A stretch of DNA of 64,000 bases. Source: Caballeronia ptereochthonis. GTDB taxonomy: Bacteria; Pseudomonadota; Gammaproteobacteria; Burkholderiales; Burkholderiaceae. The notes below the pieces were generated by a model that was not told where the DNA came from, searched no databases, and saw nothing but the letters and a program-made list of their open reading frames with translations. A program made the translations under genes and the position numbers. Positions 28,417-37,695 of this stretch are shown here, piece after piece. Position 1 is the stretch's first letter. Each line of letters starts with the position of its first letter. Location: NCBI RefSeq assembly GCF_001545075.1, contig NZ_FCOB02000010.1, forward strand, positions 62,001-126,000, in the 5' to 3' direction.

Positions 28417-29166
28417 CTATTTGCCGATGAATCGCGGCGCGCGTTTCTCTTTCTGCGCCGCGAAGCCTTCGCGAATATCCTCGCTCTGCGCGATCACTTC
28501 CATCTGCCTGCGCGTGCGGCCCAGCGTTTCCGTCGGCCCGTGCGCGAGCACGCCTTCATTGACGAAGCGCTTCAGCGTTGCGAGCACGAGCGGCGCCATC
28601 GTCGCGAGTTCGCGCGCCATGGCGAGCGCTGCTTCGACGTGGCCGCCCTTCGGCGTGACTTCGTTGACGAGGCCCGCCTGATACGCGCGTTGCGCGTCGA
28701 CGGGGCGCGCAAGCAGCATCATCTCCATCGCAACCTTATGCGCGATGCGGCCCGCGAGTCCCGCGATCATGCCCTGCGTGAGACCGAGTTTCGCTTCGGG
28801 ATAGTAGAACTTCGCGTCCTCGCTCGCGACGCATAAATCGGCCATCATCGCGATCACAAGACCGCCGCCGACGCACCATCCCGACACCGCGCAGACGATC
28901 GGCTTCTCCGTCGTGATGCCGACAGTGGGCACGCAGCGCCACAGCTCGGGCATGTTGTTGACGTCCGCGCCGGCCGAAAACGATGCATCGCCCGCGCCCG
29001 TCAGAACGGCGACGCGTTGCGACGAATGATCGAACGCGGCGAACGCGTCTTGCAGTTCGATCGCCGTCTGCGCGCTGATCGCGTTGAGCTTTTTCGCGCG
29101 ATTGATGGTGATGAGCGTGACGCCATCGTCCATATTTTCGATCAGCAGATTGTCGTACTGAGTCAT
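28417..29166 (-). CDS. enoyl-CoA hydratase/isomerase family protein (ECH-1)
   Basis: A 249-aa crotonase-fold protein. The oxyanion-hole segments are SFSAGADVNNMP and VSGWCVGGGLVIAMMADLCV. It follows the acyl-CoA ligase at 29182-31278 by 15 nt in the same direction. It is a clear paralogue of ECH-2 (32454-33200): both share WRC-x-PTVG-x-x-TEKP and a PEA-x-LG motif. The two ligase-hydratase pairs therefore arose by duplication. The product is probably a hydroxyacyl-CoA. Confidence 0.9.
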   Translation of the reverse strand: MTQYDNLLIENMDDGVTLITINRAKKLNAISAQTAIELQDAFAAFDHSSQRVAVLTGAGDASFSAGADVNNMPELWRCVPTVGITTEKPIVCAVSGWCVGGGLVIAMMADLCVASEDAKFYYPEAKLGLTQGMIAGLAGRIAHKVAMEMMLLARPVDAQRAYQAGLVNEVTPKGGHVEAALAMARELATMAPLVLATLKRFVNEGVLAHGPTETLGRTRRQMEVIAQSEDIREGFAAQKEKRAPRFIGK

Positions 29167-29181
29167 GCTCGTCTCCCTGTT

Positions 29182-31278
29182 TTATTCAACGCGTAGCCGC
29201 GCATCGACGGCCCAGCACGCGCTTTTGCCGACGATCAGCGGATTGATGTCCAGTTCGAAGCCGCAATCGGTGCGTTCGGCGAGATCGGCGGCGAGCCAGC
29301 TCACGCGCGCGATGGCATCGACGACCTGTTCGACGGCGAGCGCGCCGCCGCGATAGCCTTCGAGAATCTTCCAGATCGGCAAGGTGGCGAGCAGCGCGCG
29401 AATCTGTTCCGTCGATGCCGGCGCGCATGCAATCGCGCGTTGCGCCAGCAGTTCGACGAGCACGCCGCCCGCGCCGAACACGACGACCGGGCCGAACTGC
29501 TCGTCGCGCCGCGCGCCAACGATCAGCTCCAGTTCGCCCTTCACTTGCGCCTGCACCGAAACGCCGTCGATGCGCGCATCGGGTCGCGCACGCCGCGCCG
29601 CCGCGCATAGACGCTCGAAGGTTTCGCGCACGTGCGCATCGCTCGCGACGCCCACGGCCACGCCGCCGATATCGCTTTTATGCGTGATATCCGGCGACGC
29701 GACTTTCATGACGAGCGGATAGCCCGTTTCCGCTGCGAGACGCACGGCGTCGTCCGCGGTCGCGGCAATCGCGCCCGCATTTACCGGAATGCCGTAGCGC
29801 CTGAACACGGCCTTGCTCGCGTCTTCATCGTAGATGCCGGGCGCGGGCGGCGGCGGCAACGCGTCCGGCCGCGCGGGCTTCTCGAAGAACCGGCGCTGCG
29901 CATGACGACGCCACGCGCTCCACACGTTGACGGCTTCATCGAGCGTATTCGTGTACGGAATGCCGCGTTCGCGCAAGAGCGCGCGCAGCGGATCGCTCGT
30001 CACGCCAGCTTCGACCGTGAAAAGCGCGGGCTTGCCGGCCGCGCCTTCGAATGGCGACGGCGGCGCGAGCGCCATCTCGCTCGTCAGCATGAACGGCGCC
30101 ATCGTCACGGGAACGAAAATGCCGTCGGTTTCCGCGTCCGACTGCAAAGCCGCGACGGTGTCTTGCGCGGCCTTCGCCGGATCGACGGAAATACGCGAGC
30201 CGAAATCGATCGGATTATTGGCCTGACCTTGCGAGTAATGCCAATGCAAGACATCGCGCGTGGATTCGCTGAAATTCGCAAGCGGAAAGCCGCGTTCGAA
30301 GAGCGCATCGGAGGCGAGCGCGCCACCACCGCCCGAAGGCGTGAACACCGCAATGCGCTTCACCGTGCGCTTCGGGTAACGCACCATCGACGCGGCGAGC
30401 GTCATCATCGCGCCGAGATCGTTCATCAGCGTGATGCCGTTTTCCTCGCACACCGCCGCGAATACCGCGTGATTGCCCGCGATGCTCGCCGTATGCGAGA
30501 ACGCTGCGCGGCTGCCCGCTTCGGTGCGGCCCGCCTTCACCGCGAGCCACGGCTTGCCCGCCGCGCGCGCACGGTTTGCCGCCGTGACGAAACGCGCGGC
30601 ATCCTTCACGCCTTCGATATAGGTACAGATGACTTGCGTGTCCGGATCTTCGGCGAGAAATTCGACGAAATCCGCAAGTTCCAGATCGGCCTGATTGCCG
30701 ACCGAAATACCATGACTAAAGCCGATGCCATGCGCCCACGCGCGGTCGAAAAACGTCGTCATGAGCGCGCCGCTCTGACTGACGAGACCAATAGGCTGCT
30801 GCGGCAATTCCGCAATTTCCAGCACCGGCGACGAACACGCCGCGAGCCGGTTCGCCGCGCTGATCAGTCCAAGGCAATTCGGCCCGATGAGCCGCATGCC
30901 GTGTTCGCGCGCGATGCTCACGATCTCGCGTTCGGTTTCGCGGCCCGCTTCGCCTGCATCCGAAAAGCCTGCCGTGATGATCAGCCCGCAGCCGATACCC
31001 ATTTTCGCGGCGGCTTCGATCGTGCCTTTCACGCTCGGCTGCGGCACGGCGAGCACGGCCATGTCGGGCACGGCGGGCAGCGCGCCGAAGTCGGGATACG
31101 CCTTGATGTCGAAGAGCGTGTCGCGCTTCGCGTTGATCGGATAAACCGCGCCCGCGAAGCGATGGCGCAGCACCATTCGCAGCAAACGCCCGCCGAATTT
31201 CGACTGATCCTCCGACGCCCCGACGATCGCAATCGATTCGGGCCGCAGCAAGCACGCAATATCCGTGGAACTTTGCAC
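29182..31278 (-). CDS. acyl-CoA ligase, NDP-forming (acetate-CoA ligase family), ACS-1
   Basis: A fused alpha-beta NDP-forming ligase of about 698 aa. It has a CoA-binding N-terminal domain (PESIAIVGASEDQSKFGGRL, then YPINAKRDTLF), a succinyl-CoA-ligase-like centre with the likely phospho-His in AAFSHTASIAG, and a C-terminal ATP-grasp domain (GYPLVMKVASPDITHKSDIG, then VVVFGAGG). It makes CoA esters from acids with ATP or GTP without pyrophosphate. GTG 31278 with AAGGAG nine bases upstream is chosen; the longer in-frame start at 31398 has no such site. Coupled to ECH-1. Confidence 0.88.
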   Translation of the reverse strand: MQSSTDIACLLRPESIAIVGASEDQSKFGGRLLRMVLRHRFAGAVYPINAKRDTLFDIKAYPDFGALPAVPDMAVLAVPQPSVKGTIEAAAKMGIGCGLIITAGFSDAGEAGRETEREIVSIAREHGMRLIGPNCLGLISAANRLAACSSPVLEIAELPQQPIGLVSQSGALMTTFFDRAWAHGIGFSHGISVGNQADLELADFVEFLAEDPDTQVICTYIEGVKDAARFVTAANRARAAGKPWLAVKAGRTEAGSRAAFSHTASIAGNHAVFAAVCEENGITLMNDLGAMMTLAASMVRYPKRTVKRIAVFTPSGGGGALASDALFERGFPLANFSESTRDVLHWHYSQGQANNPIDFGSRISVDPAKAAQDTVAALQSDAETDGIFVPVTMAPFMLTSEMALAPPSPFEGAAGKPALFTVEAGVTSDPLRALLRERGIPYTNTLDEAVNVWSAWRRHAQRRFFEKPARPDALPPPPAPGIYDEDASKAVFRRYGIPVNAGAIAATADDAVRLAAETGYPLVMKVASPDITHKSDIGGVAVGVASDAHVRETFERLCAAARRARPDARIDGVSVQAQVKGELELIVGARRDEQFGPVVVFGAGGVLVELLAQRAIACAPASTEQIRALLATLPIWKILEGYRGGALAVEQVVDAIARVSWLAADLAERTDCGFELDINPLIVGKSACWAVDARLRVE

Positions 31279-31470
31279 CGTGCGTGTCTCCTTTTGGTTT
31301 TCGGGTGTTTCTGCCGCATCATCAGTATTCGCTACAACGCGCGCCGGGTCATGCGTTCTGGAATGCGGAACATCGGCGGACGATGGCAAAGCTGTCATAT
31401 TGTTCGATAGAGGCCGGCTCGATGTTCATGGTTCATGCACGAAGCCGGCTGGACATGACAAGGAGACGCC

Positions 31471-32451
31471 GTGAAAACGTTGAAGCTCTGGCGCGCGCTG
31501 GCGAGCGCCGCGTTGACTCTCTCGCTCGCGCCCGGTCTGAGCCACGCGGACTCGGACTATCCGTCGCGGCCCATTCGGATGATCGTGCCGTTCGTGCCCG
31601 GCGGCGCATCCGACAATCTCGCTCGCGCGCTCGCCGCCGAACTGACGAAGAAGCTCGGCCAGAACGCCATCGTCGAGAACAAGCCGGGCGCTGGGACGGT
31701 GATCGGCTCGCAATACGTGGCGCATGCATCGCCCGATGGCTACACGCTTCTTTGGGCGACCGCGCCGCTCGCGATCAACGCGTCGCTGATGAAGCATCTG
31801 CCGTACGACACGCTGCAAGACCTGACCGCTGTCGTCGATGTCGCGTCGTCGCCGGAAGTGCTCGTCGTGAACAAGTCGGCGAACATCACGACGCTCGCGC
31901 AGTTGATCGCGAAGGCCAGGCAGGAGCCTGGCAAGCTGACTTACGGTTCGTCGGGTATCGGCGGCTCGCCGCATCTGGCCACCGTCATGTTCGCCAACGA
32001 TGCGGGCATCAAGCTCACCCACGTTCCGTATCAAGGCTCCGCGCCTGCGGTCACGGCGGCGATGTCGGGTCAGGTCAATCTCGTGATCGACACGTTCCTG
32101 ACGTGTCTGCCGGGCATCAACGCGGGCACGCTGGTTCCGCTCGCGCAGACGGAAACCAAGCGCTCGAGCGTGCTGCCCAACGTGCCGACGATGGCCGAAT
32201 CGGGGCTGAAGGGTTATCAGGCGAGCGCGTGGTTCTCCATGCTCGCGCCCGCGAAGACGCCCAGGCCGATCATCGACAAGCTCAATAACGCGGTGAACGA
32301 AATCATCAGACAGCCCAGGTTTCAGGAGCTTTTTGCGAAACAGGCGATCTTCATGGTCGGCGGCACGCCCGACGCCGCCGAAGCGCATCTGAAGAGCGAA
32401 GTCGCGCGCTGGCAAACGGCGGTGAAGGAATCGGGCGCATCGATCGAATAA
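31471..32451 (+). CDS. Bug family tripartite tricarboxylate transporter binding protein (TctC-like)
   Basis: A 326-aa periplasmic binding protein with a signal peptide (core ALASAALTLSLAPGLSHA, cut near residue 26). It then has the Bug signature (YPSRPIRMIVPFVPGGASDN, later VPYQGSAPAVTAAMSGQVNL). Bug proteins bind carboxylates such as citrate or pyroglutamate. It is divergent from ACS-1 with a 192-bp promoter region, and stops 2 nt before the convergent ECH-2. No membrane partner lies beside it, so it may use the TctAB at 37696-39809 or act as a sensor. Confidence 0.92.
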   Translation: MKTLKLWRALASAALTLSLAPGLSHADSDYPSRPIRMIVPFVPGGASDNLARALAAELTKKLGQNAIVENKPGAGTVIGSQYVAHASPDGYTLLWATAPLAINASLMKHLPYDTLQDLTAVVDVASSPEVLVVNKSANITTLAQLIAKARQEPGKLTYGSSGIGGSPHLATVMFANDAGIKLTHVPYQGSAPAVTAAMSGQVNLVIDTFLTCLPGINAGTLVPLAQTETKRSSVLPNVPTMAESGLKGYQASAWFSMLAPAKTPRPIIDKLNNAVNEIIRQPRFQELFAKQAIFMVGGTPDAAEAHLKSEVARWQTAVKESGASIE

Positions 32452-32453
32452 GG

Positions 32454-33200
32454 TCAGGCACCGCGATAAACCGGCGCGCGCTTCTCGCGAAACGCCGCCG
32501 GTCCTTCCTTCGCGTCTGCGCTTTCGGTGATCGCCGTCAACTGCGCCAGTGTGCGCGCCATGCTTTCCGCAGGCGATTGCGCTACCACTTCCCGCACGAC
32601 ACTGCGCTTCAGCATGGCGAGCACGAGCGGCGCGGCTTGCGCGATCTCACGCGCAATCGCGAGTGCGCCGTTCACATGTTCGCCGCGCGGCGTGACCGCG
32701 TTGACGAGGCCCATCTGCATGGCGCGTTCAGCGTTGAAGCGGCGGCCGAGCATCATCACTTCCATGGCGAACTTGTGCGGAATGCGCCCCGCCATCGACG
32801 CGATGATGCCACCGGTAAATCCGAGCCGCGCCTCCGGATACTGAAAAATCGCGCTCTCCGATGCCACCGCGAGATCGCTCATCATCGCGAAAACGAGCCC
32901 ACCGCCGATGCACCAGCCGCCTATCGCCGCGATCACCGGCTTCTCCGTCCGAAAGCCGACGGTCGGCGTGCAGCGCCAGAATTCGGGTTTGTCGTTGAGA
33001 TCGGCGCCCGCGCAAAAGGCGTCGTCGCCTGCGCCCGTGAAGATCGCGACGCGTTGCGCCGAGCGGTCGAATTCGTCGAATGCGCGCTGAACGTCGAGCG
33101 CGGCCTGGCGGCTCATCGCGTTCTTCTTGTGCGCGCGATTCAGCGTGATGACAGTGACGCCGTCGTCATGATTCTCGACGATAACGGGTGCTTCGCTCAT
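32454..33200 (-). CDS. enoyl-CoA hydratase/isomerase family protein (ECH-2)
   Basis: A 248-aa crotonase-fold protein with AFCAGADLNDKPEFWRC and IGGWCIGGGLVFAMMSDLAV. Its start overlaps the ligase stop (ATGA at 33197-33200), showing tight coupling. It is the terminal gene of the long carboxylate operon that starts near 41994. It is a paralogue of ECH-1; the shared PTVG-x-x-TEKP block suggests a common substrate type. No catalytic specificity can be stated from sequence alone. Confidence 0.9.
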   Translation of the reverse strand: MSEAPVIVENHDDGVTVITLNRAHKKNAMSRQAALDVQRAFDEFDRSAQRVAIFTGAGDDAFCAGADLNDKPEFWRCTPTVGFRTEKPVIAAIGGWCIGGGLVFAMMSDLAVASESAIFQYPEARLGFTGGIIASMAGRIPHKFAMEVMMLGRRFNAERAMQMGLVNAVTPRGEHVNGALAIAREIAQAAPLVLAMLKRSVVREVVAQSPAESMARTLAQLTAITESADAKEGPAAFREKRAPVYRGA

Positions 33201-35314
33201 TCGGGTTGACCTTTTCCCATGCGCAGACGCGCATCGACGGCGCAGACGCGCTCGCTCGATACCATCAGCGGATTGATGTCCAGTTCGAAGTCGTGATCGG
33301 CAAGATCGGCGGCGAGCCAGCTTACCCGAACGATTGTCTCGACCACGCCCTGCAAGTCCAGCCGCGCGCCGCGAAAGCCTTCGAACAGCGGCCAGAGCGG
33401 CAAGCGCCGCAGCAATTCGATCACGCGTTGCTCGTCGACGGGCGCGCGCGCAATCGCCCGCACCGGCAGCAGATCGACCATCACGCCGCCCGCGCCGAAC
33501 ACGACGATCGGCCCGAATGCCGCATCGCGCCGCGCGCCGACGATCATCTCCAGCTTGCCTTTGAATTGAGTCTGCACGGAAAGGCCGTCGATGTGCGCCT
33601 GCGGCGCGCGTTCGGCCACGTCCGCATGGATGCGGCGATAGGCGTCGCGCACCATCGCTTCGTTATAGAGATCTATACGCACGCCGCCCACATCCGACTT
33701 ATGCACGATCTGCGGCGACACGACTTTCAGCACCACCGGAAAGCCAAACGCTTCCGCAAGCGCGACCGCTTCTTCCTCGTTGCGCGCAAGCCGTTCGCGA
33801 TTCACCGTCACGCCATGGCGTTCGAGCACGCGGCGCGTCTCGCCTTCGCCATACACGCGGTCTTTCGTCATATCGCTCGCTTCACTCGGACAGCGATGCG
33901 GCCGCTCGGTCCGTCCTGGCGATGAATACGTCGAACGCGCGTGCCACGCGGCGAGCACGTCCACCGCCTCGCGCAAGTTGTTGCTGAACCAGCGGCCCCG
34001 TTCGCGCAAACTCGTGCGCGCGGCGTCCGCGAGACGCCCCGTCTCGAACACGTAGAGCACCGGTTTTTTCGGCGTATGTTTCGCGTCGATGGCGAGCGCG
34101 TCGGCGACATCGGCGGCAAGACGATCGAGCGTCGGCGATGTCGTGATGGCGAAGAGCAGCGCATCGACCCCCCCATCGCCCGCAACAACCGAGGCCGCCG
34201 CGCCGACCACATCGGGTCCGTCGCCCACCGTGCGCCCGCCGATATCCACAGGATTGCACGATTGCGATGGCGGGAACCACGCGCCCAATTGCTCGCACGT
34301 GGCGTCGGCAAACGAAGCCATGTGCATGTCGCCCACTTCGATTTCGTCGGCGGCAAGCGCGGCTTCTCCGCCCGAAGGCGAGAACACGGCAATGCGGTCG
34401 ATGCGCGCGCGCGGGTGATCGGCGAGACTCGTGGCGAGCGCGACCATCGTGAGCGGGCTATCCAGCAGCGTGACGTGTTCCTCACGGCACACGGCTTCGA
34501 ACACGGCGCGTTCGCCCGCGATGCTCGCCGTGTGCGAGAACGCCGCCTTTGCGCCCGCGCGAGTGCGGCCCGCGCTCACCGCGAGCCACGGCTTGCCCGC
34601 TTCTCTCGCGCGCGCCGCGAGTTCGGCGAAACGGCGCGGATTTTTCAGGCCTTCGATATACGTGCAGATGACGCTGGTGGCCGGATCGTCGATCATGAAT
34701 TCGACGAAATCGCTCAGTTCGAGATCCGCCTGATTGCCGACCGAAATCGCGTGCGAGAACGCGAGGCCCATTTCCTTCGCCTTGTCGAAGATGGTGCCCA
34801 TCAACGCGCCGCTCTGACTCACGAAACCCACGCGGCCGACCGGCAAGCCATCGGCTGCGAGCGCGGTCGAAGGACACAGCACGACGCGATTTGCCGGACT
34901 GATAATGCCGAGACAATTCGGCCCGACGAGACGAATGCCGCCCGCGCGCGCAATGTCCACGATGTCGCGTTCGAGCGCCGCGCCTTCAGGCCCGGCATCC
35001 GAAAAACGCGCCGTGATGACGATGGCCGCTTGCACGCCGCGCGCCGCGCACGCTTCGATGGTCTCGCGCACGCGCGGCTGCGGAATCGCCATGACGGCGA
35101 CATCGGGCACGTCGGGCGTCGCGGCGACATCGGCAAACGTCTTCACGCCGAAGAGCGATTCGCGAGCGGGATTGATCGGCATGATGCGCCCGCGATAACC
35201 ATGCGACAGCAGCATTTTGAAAAGCCGCCCGCCGTATTTGTTCTGATCTTCCGACGCTCCGATCACCGCGACCGAAGCGGGATTCATCAACGTGCCGACC
35301 GCACTTTCGTTCAT
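33197..35314 (-). CDS. acyl-CoA ligase, NDP-forming (acetate-CoA ligase family), ACS-2
   Basis: A fused NDP-forming ligase of about 705 aa, paralogue of ACS-1. The CoA-binding start is ASVAVIGASEDQNKYGGRLF; the likely phospho-His is in AAFSHTASIAGE; the ATP-grasp part includes FPVVLKVVSPQIVHKSDVGG and VVFGAGGVMVDLL. The start at ATG 35314 lies 10 nt after the stop of the lyase gene; longer in-frame starts would run into that gene. It activates the acid product of the operon to a CoA ester for ECH-2 (inference). Confidence 0.88.
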   Translation of the reverse strand: MNESAVGTLMNPASVAVIGASEDQNKYGGRLFKMLLSHGYRGRIMPINPARESLFGVKTFADVAATPDVPDVAVMAIPQPRVRETIEACAARGVQAAIVITARFSDAGPEGAALERDIVDIARAGGIRLVGPNCLGIISPANRVVLCPSTALAADGLPVGRVGFVSQSGALMGTIFDKAKEMGLAFSHAISVGNQADLELSDFVEFMIDDPATSVICTYIEGLKNPRRFAELAARAREAGKPWLAVSAGRTRAGAKAAFSHTASIAGERAVFEAVCREEHVTLLDSPLTMVALATSLADHPRARIDRIAVFSPSGGEAALAADEIEVGDMHMASFADATCEQLGAWFPPSQSCNPVDIGGRTVGDGPDVVGAAASVVAGDGGVDALLFAITTSPTLDRLAADVADALAIDAKHTPKKPVLYVFETGRLADAARTSLRERGRWFSNNLREAVDVLAAWHARSTYSSPGRTERPHRCPSEASDMTKDRVYGEGETRRVLERHGVTVNRERLARNEEEAVALAEAFGFPVVLKVVSPQIVHKSDVGGVRIDLYNEAMVRDAYRRIHADVAERAPQAHIDGLSVQTQFKGKLEMIVGARRDAAFGPIVVFGAGGVMVDLLPVRAIARAPVDEQRVIELLRRLPLWPLFEGFRGARLDLQGVVETIVRVSWLAADLADHDFELDINPLMVSSERVCAVDARLRMGKGQPE

Positions 35315-35324
35315 GACGATGCCC

Positions 35325-36662
35325 TCAGTGCGCATGCGCTGCGAGCACGTTATCGACGGCTTGCTCGGCAAGACCGATGTAATTGCGCGGATCGAGCGCA
35401 TGCGAAAGTTCGCGCTCGTCGAGATGTTGCATGGTTTCGGCATCCGCGCGCAGCACGTCGCCCAGCGCGCGGCCTTCCTTGAGCGCCGTGCTGCATAAAC
35501 GCGAGATCATGTGATGCGCGTTCTTGCGGCCGATCTTCGGCGCGAGCGCCATCATCACGCTCTCGGCCATCACCTGGCCGTTGGTCACCGCGAGGTTCGC
35601 GCGCATGCGTTCCGTGTGCAACACGAGACCGGACAGCACGACGTTCATCTGCGTGACCGCCGCGTGCGCGTGCTGAAAAATCTGCGGCACCGCGATGGTT
35701 TCGAAGTGCCCTTGCCAGTCGCGTTCGAAGTCCTGCACCATCGATTCCATCACGACCGGTATCTGCTGCGCCGCCATCTTGCCGTGCACGATCACGAGTT
35801 CCGGCACGACCGTGTTGTGCTTGTGCGGCATCGCGGAACTGGTGCCACGGCTTTCACCGCCGCCTTCGGACGCCTCGCCCACTTCATCGCGGGTCATGAT
35901 GGCGAGCGTCTTCGCGATGCTCGCCATCGACTGCGCGATCGATGCAATGCCGAACACCACTTGCGCCACGCGATCGCGCGACGCGAACCACGCGATCTCC
36001 GGCGCTTGCAGACCGAGTTCGTTCATCAAGGCGCGTTGCACGTCGATGCCGCGCGGACCGACCGCCGCGAACGTGCCGATCGCGCCGCCGAACTGCCCCG
36101 CGAGCGTGTCCGCGCGCAACGCGGCGATACGCTTGCACTGACGCTCGACCTCGCTATACCAGACCGCGCAGCGAAACCCGAACGTCGACGGCAACGCATG
36201 CTTGCCGTGCGTGCGCGCGATCATCAGCGTCGAGCGATGCCGCGCCGTCATTTCGCGCAGTGTGCGGCGCACTGTGTGCAGATCGGTTTCAATGACCGCG
36301 AGCGCGTCGCGCACTTGCATGATGAACGAGGTATCGGTGATATCGCGCGTGGTCGATCCCCAATGCAGATATTCGCCCGCCGCGCCGCAATGTTCGGCAA
36401 GCTGTTCGACGAAGGGCATCACCGGATAACCGACCGCTTCGACATCGATGCGAAAGCGTTCCCAGTCGATGTCGAACGATGGCGCTTTCGCCGCGATATC
36501 GCGATACGCGGCCTCGGGAATCACGCCGAGCTGGGCCTCGACTTTCGCGAGCGCGATCTCCACTTTCAGATAATTGGCGATGCGTGTGTCGTCGGAAAAG
36601 ATCGTACGCATGGCGTCGGTGCCGAACAGATTGCGCACGACTTTCGATGTGAAAACGGACAT
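35325..36662 (-). CDS. adenylosuccinate lyase/CMLE superfamily protein
   Basis: A 445-aa protein of the aspartase/fumarase superfamily. The signature loop reads GTSSAMPHKHN, near residue 275 (consensus GSSAMPHKRNP), so the catalytic Ser and the Lys/Asn are kept, but Arg is replaced by His. The N-terminal region has RTHGKHALP (catalytic His). The family includes adenylosuccinate lyase and 3-carboxy-muconate cycloisomerase. Its position between TctC and an acyl-CoA ligase argues against purine synthesis and for beta-elimination or addition on a tricarboxylate or substituted succinate (inference). Confidence 0.85.
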   Translation of the reverse strand: MSVFTSKVVRNLFGTDAMRTIFSDDTRIANYLKVEIALAKVEAQLGVIPEAAYRDIAAKAPSFDIDWERFRIDVEAVGYPVMPFVEQLAEHCGAAGEYLHWGSTTRDITDTSFIMQVRDALAVIETDLHTVRRTLREMTARHRSTLMIARTHGKHALPSTFGFRCAVWYSEVERQCKRIAALRADTLAGQFGGAIGTFAAVGPRGIDVQRALMNELGLQAPEIAWFASRDRVAQVVFGIASIAQSMASIAKTLAIMTRDEVGEASEGGGESRGTSSAMPHKHNTVVPELVIVHGKMAAQQIPVVMESMVQDFERDWQGHFETIAVPQIFQHAHAAVTQMNVVLSGLVLHTERMRANLAVTNGQVMAESVMMALAPKIGRKNAHHMISRLCSTALKEGRALGDVLRADAETMQHLDERELSHALDPRNYIGLAEQAVDNVLAAHAH

Positions 36663-36690
36663 GAAATCTCCCGGAACGATTGCGGCGGAA

Positions 36691-37674
36691 CTATTGCGGC
36701 TGGATGCCGGCGGCCTTGATGGTGTCGGCCCAGCGACGCGTGTCGTCGGTCAGATACTGCTTGAACCACGCGGGCGATTGGACCGTCGGGTCCGAGCCCA
36801 GATTGACGAGCTGCGACTTGAGCGGATCGTTGCCAACCGCCTGATTCACGGCTGCATTGAGCTTCGCGACGATCGGCGCGGGCGTGCCCGCGGGCGCGAG
36901 CAGGCCATACCATGCGGCCACGTTCATGTCGCTGATGCCGGCTTGCGTCATCGTCGGCACGTCGGGAAGAAGGGGCGAACGCTGCGCACTCGTCACCGCG
37001 AGCGCCTTCAACTGATGCGACAGCACGAGCGGCTTCGCACTCGGAATGTTGACGAAGCTGTAGTCCACTTCGCCGCTGATGACGGCGGCAACCGAAGGCG
37101 CGCTGCCCTTATACGGAATGTGCGTACTCTTCACGCCCGCGCGCATCTTGAACAATTCGCCCGACAGATGTTGCGTGCCGCCATTGCCCGATGACGAGAA
37201 GTTGCCGCCATCGGCTTTCTTCTTTTCATACGCGATCAGTTCGGCGACCGAGTTGACCGGCAGCTTCGGATTCACGACCAGCAGATTCGGACTTTGCGCG
37301 AACACGGCAATCGGCGCATACGCGGCAAGCGGATTCTGGCTGAGCTTCGGAAAGAGGCTCGGATTGACCGCCAGCGCCGACGACGCGACGAGCAGCGTAT
37401 AACCGTCCGGATCGGCGCGCGCGACATACGTGTCCGCGATATTCTGTCCCGCGCCCGGCCGGTTCTCCACGATCACCGATTGCTTGAACGCAAGCGACAG
37501 TTGCTTTTGCAATAGCCGCGCCATGATGTCCGCGCCGCCGCCCGGCGGATAGCCGACGACGATACGAATCGGATGATCGGGATAATGCGCGATGCCGGCA
37601 TCGTCGGCATGCGTGCGGGCGCTAACCAGCCCGGCAAGTGCGGCGATCATCAGCATCCGTCGATCGATCTTCAC
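36691..37674 (-). CDS. tctC: Bug family tripartite tricarboxylate transporter binding protein (TctC)
   Basis: A 327-aa periplasmic protein. The signal peptide is MKIDRRMLMIAALAGLVSAR (cut after about 23 residues). The mature start contains YPDHPIRIVVGYPPGGGADI, and a later segment is IPYKGSAPSVAAVISGEVDY, all typical of the Bug family. It lies directly downstream of TctA (21-nt gap), forming a complete TctBAC set. It should deliver a di- or tricarboxylate to the TctAB channel. Confidence 0.93.
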   Translation of the reverse strand: MKIDRRMLMIAALAGLVSARTHADDAGIAHYPDHPIRIVVGYPPGGGADIMARLLQKQLSLAFKQSVIVENRPGAGQNIADTYVARADPDGYTLLVASSALAVNPSLFPKLSQNPLAAYAPIAVFAQSPNLLVVNPKLPVNSVAELIAYEKKKADGGNFSSSGNGGTQHLSGELFKMRAGVKSTHIPYKGSAPSVAAVISGEVDYSFVNIPSAKPLVLSHQLKALAVTSAQRSPLLPDVPTMTQAGISDMNVAAWYGLLAPAGTPAPIVAKLNAAVNQAVGNDPLKSQLVNLGSDPTVQSPAWFKQYLTDDTRRWADTIKAAGIQPQ

Positions 37675-37695
37675 GCGTGAATCCTCCTCTGTCGT

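Noticed and set aside
29632..31410. 592-codon plus-strand open frame opposite the ACS-1 ligase
   Set aside because: The sense strand encodes a clear NDP-forming ligase; the antisense product is low-complexity Arg-rich sequence.
33941..35482. 513-codon plus-strand open frame opposite ACS-2
   Set aside because: Same reason: shadow of a real gene, no recognisable domain or ribosome-binding site.
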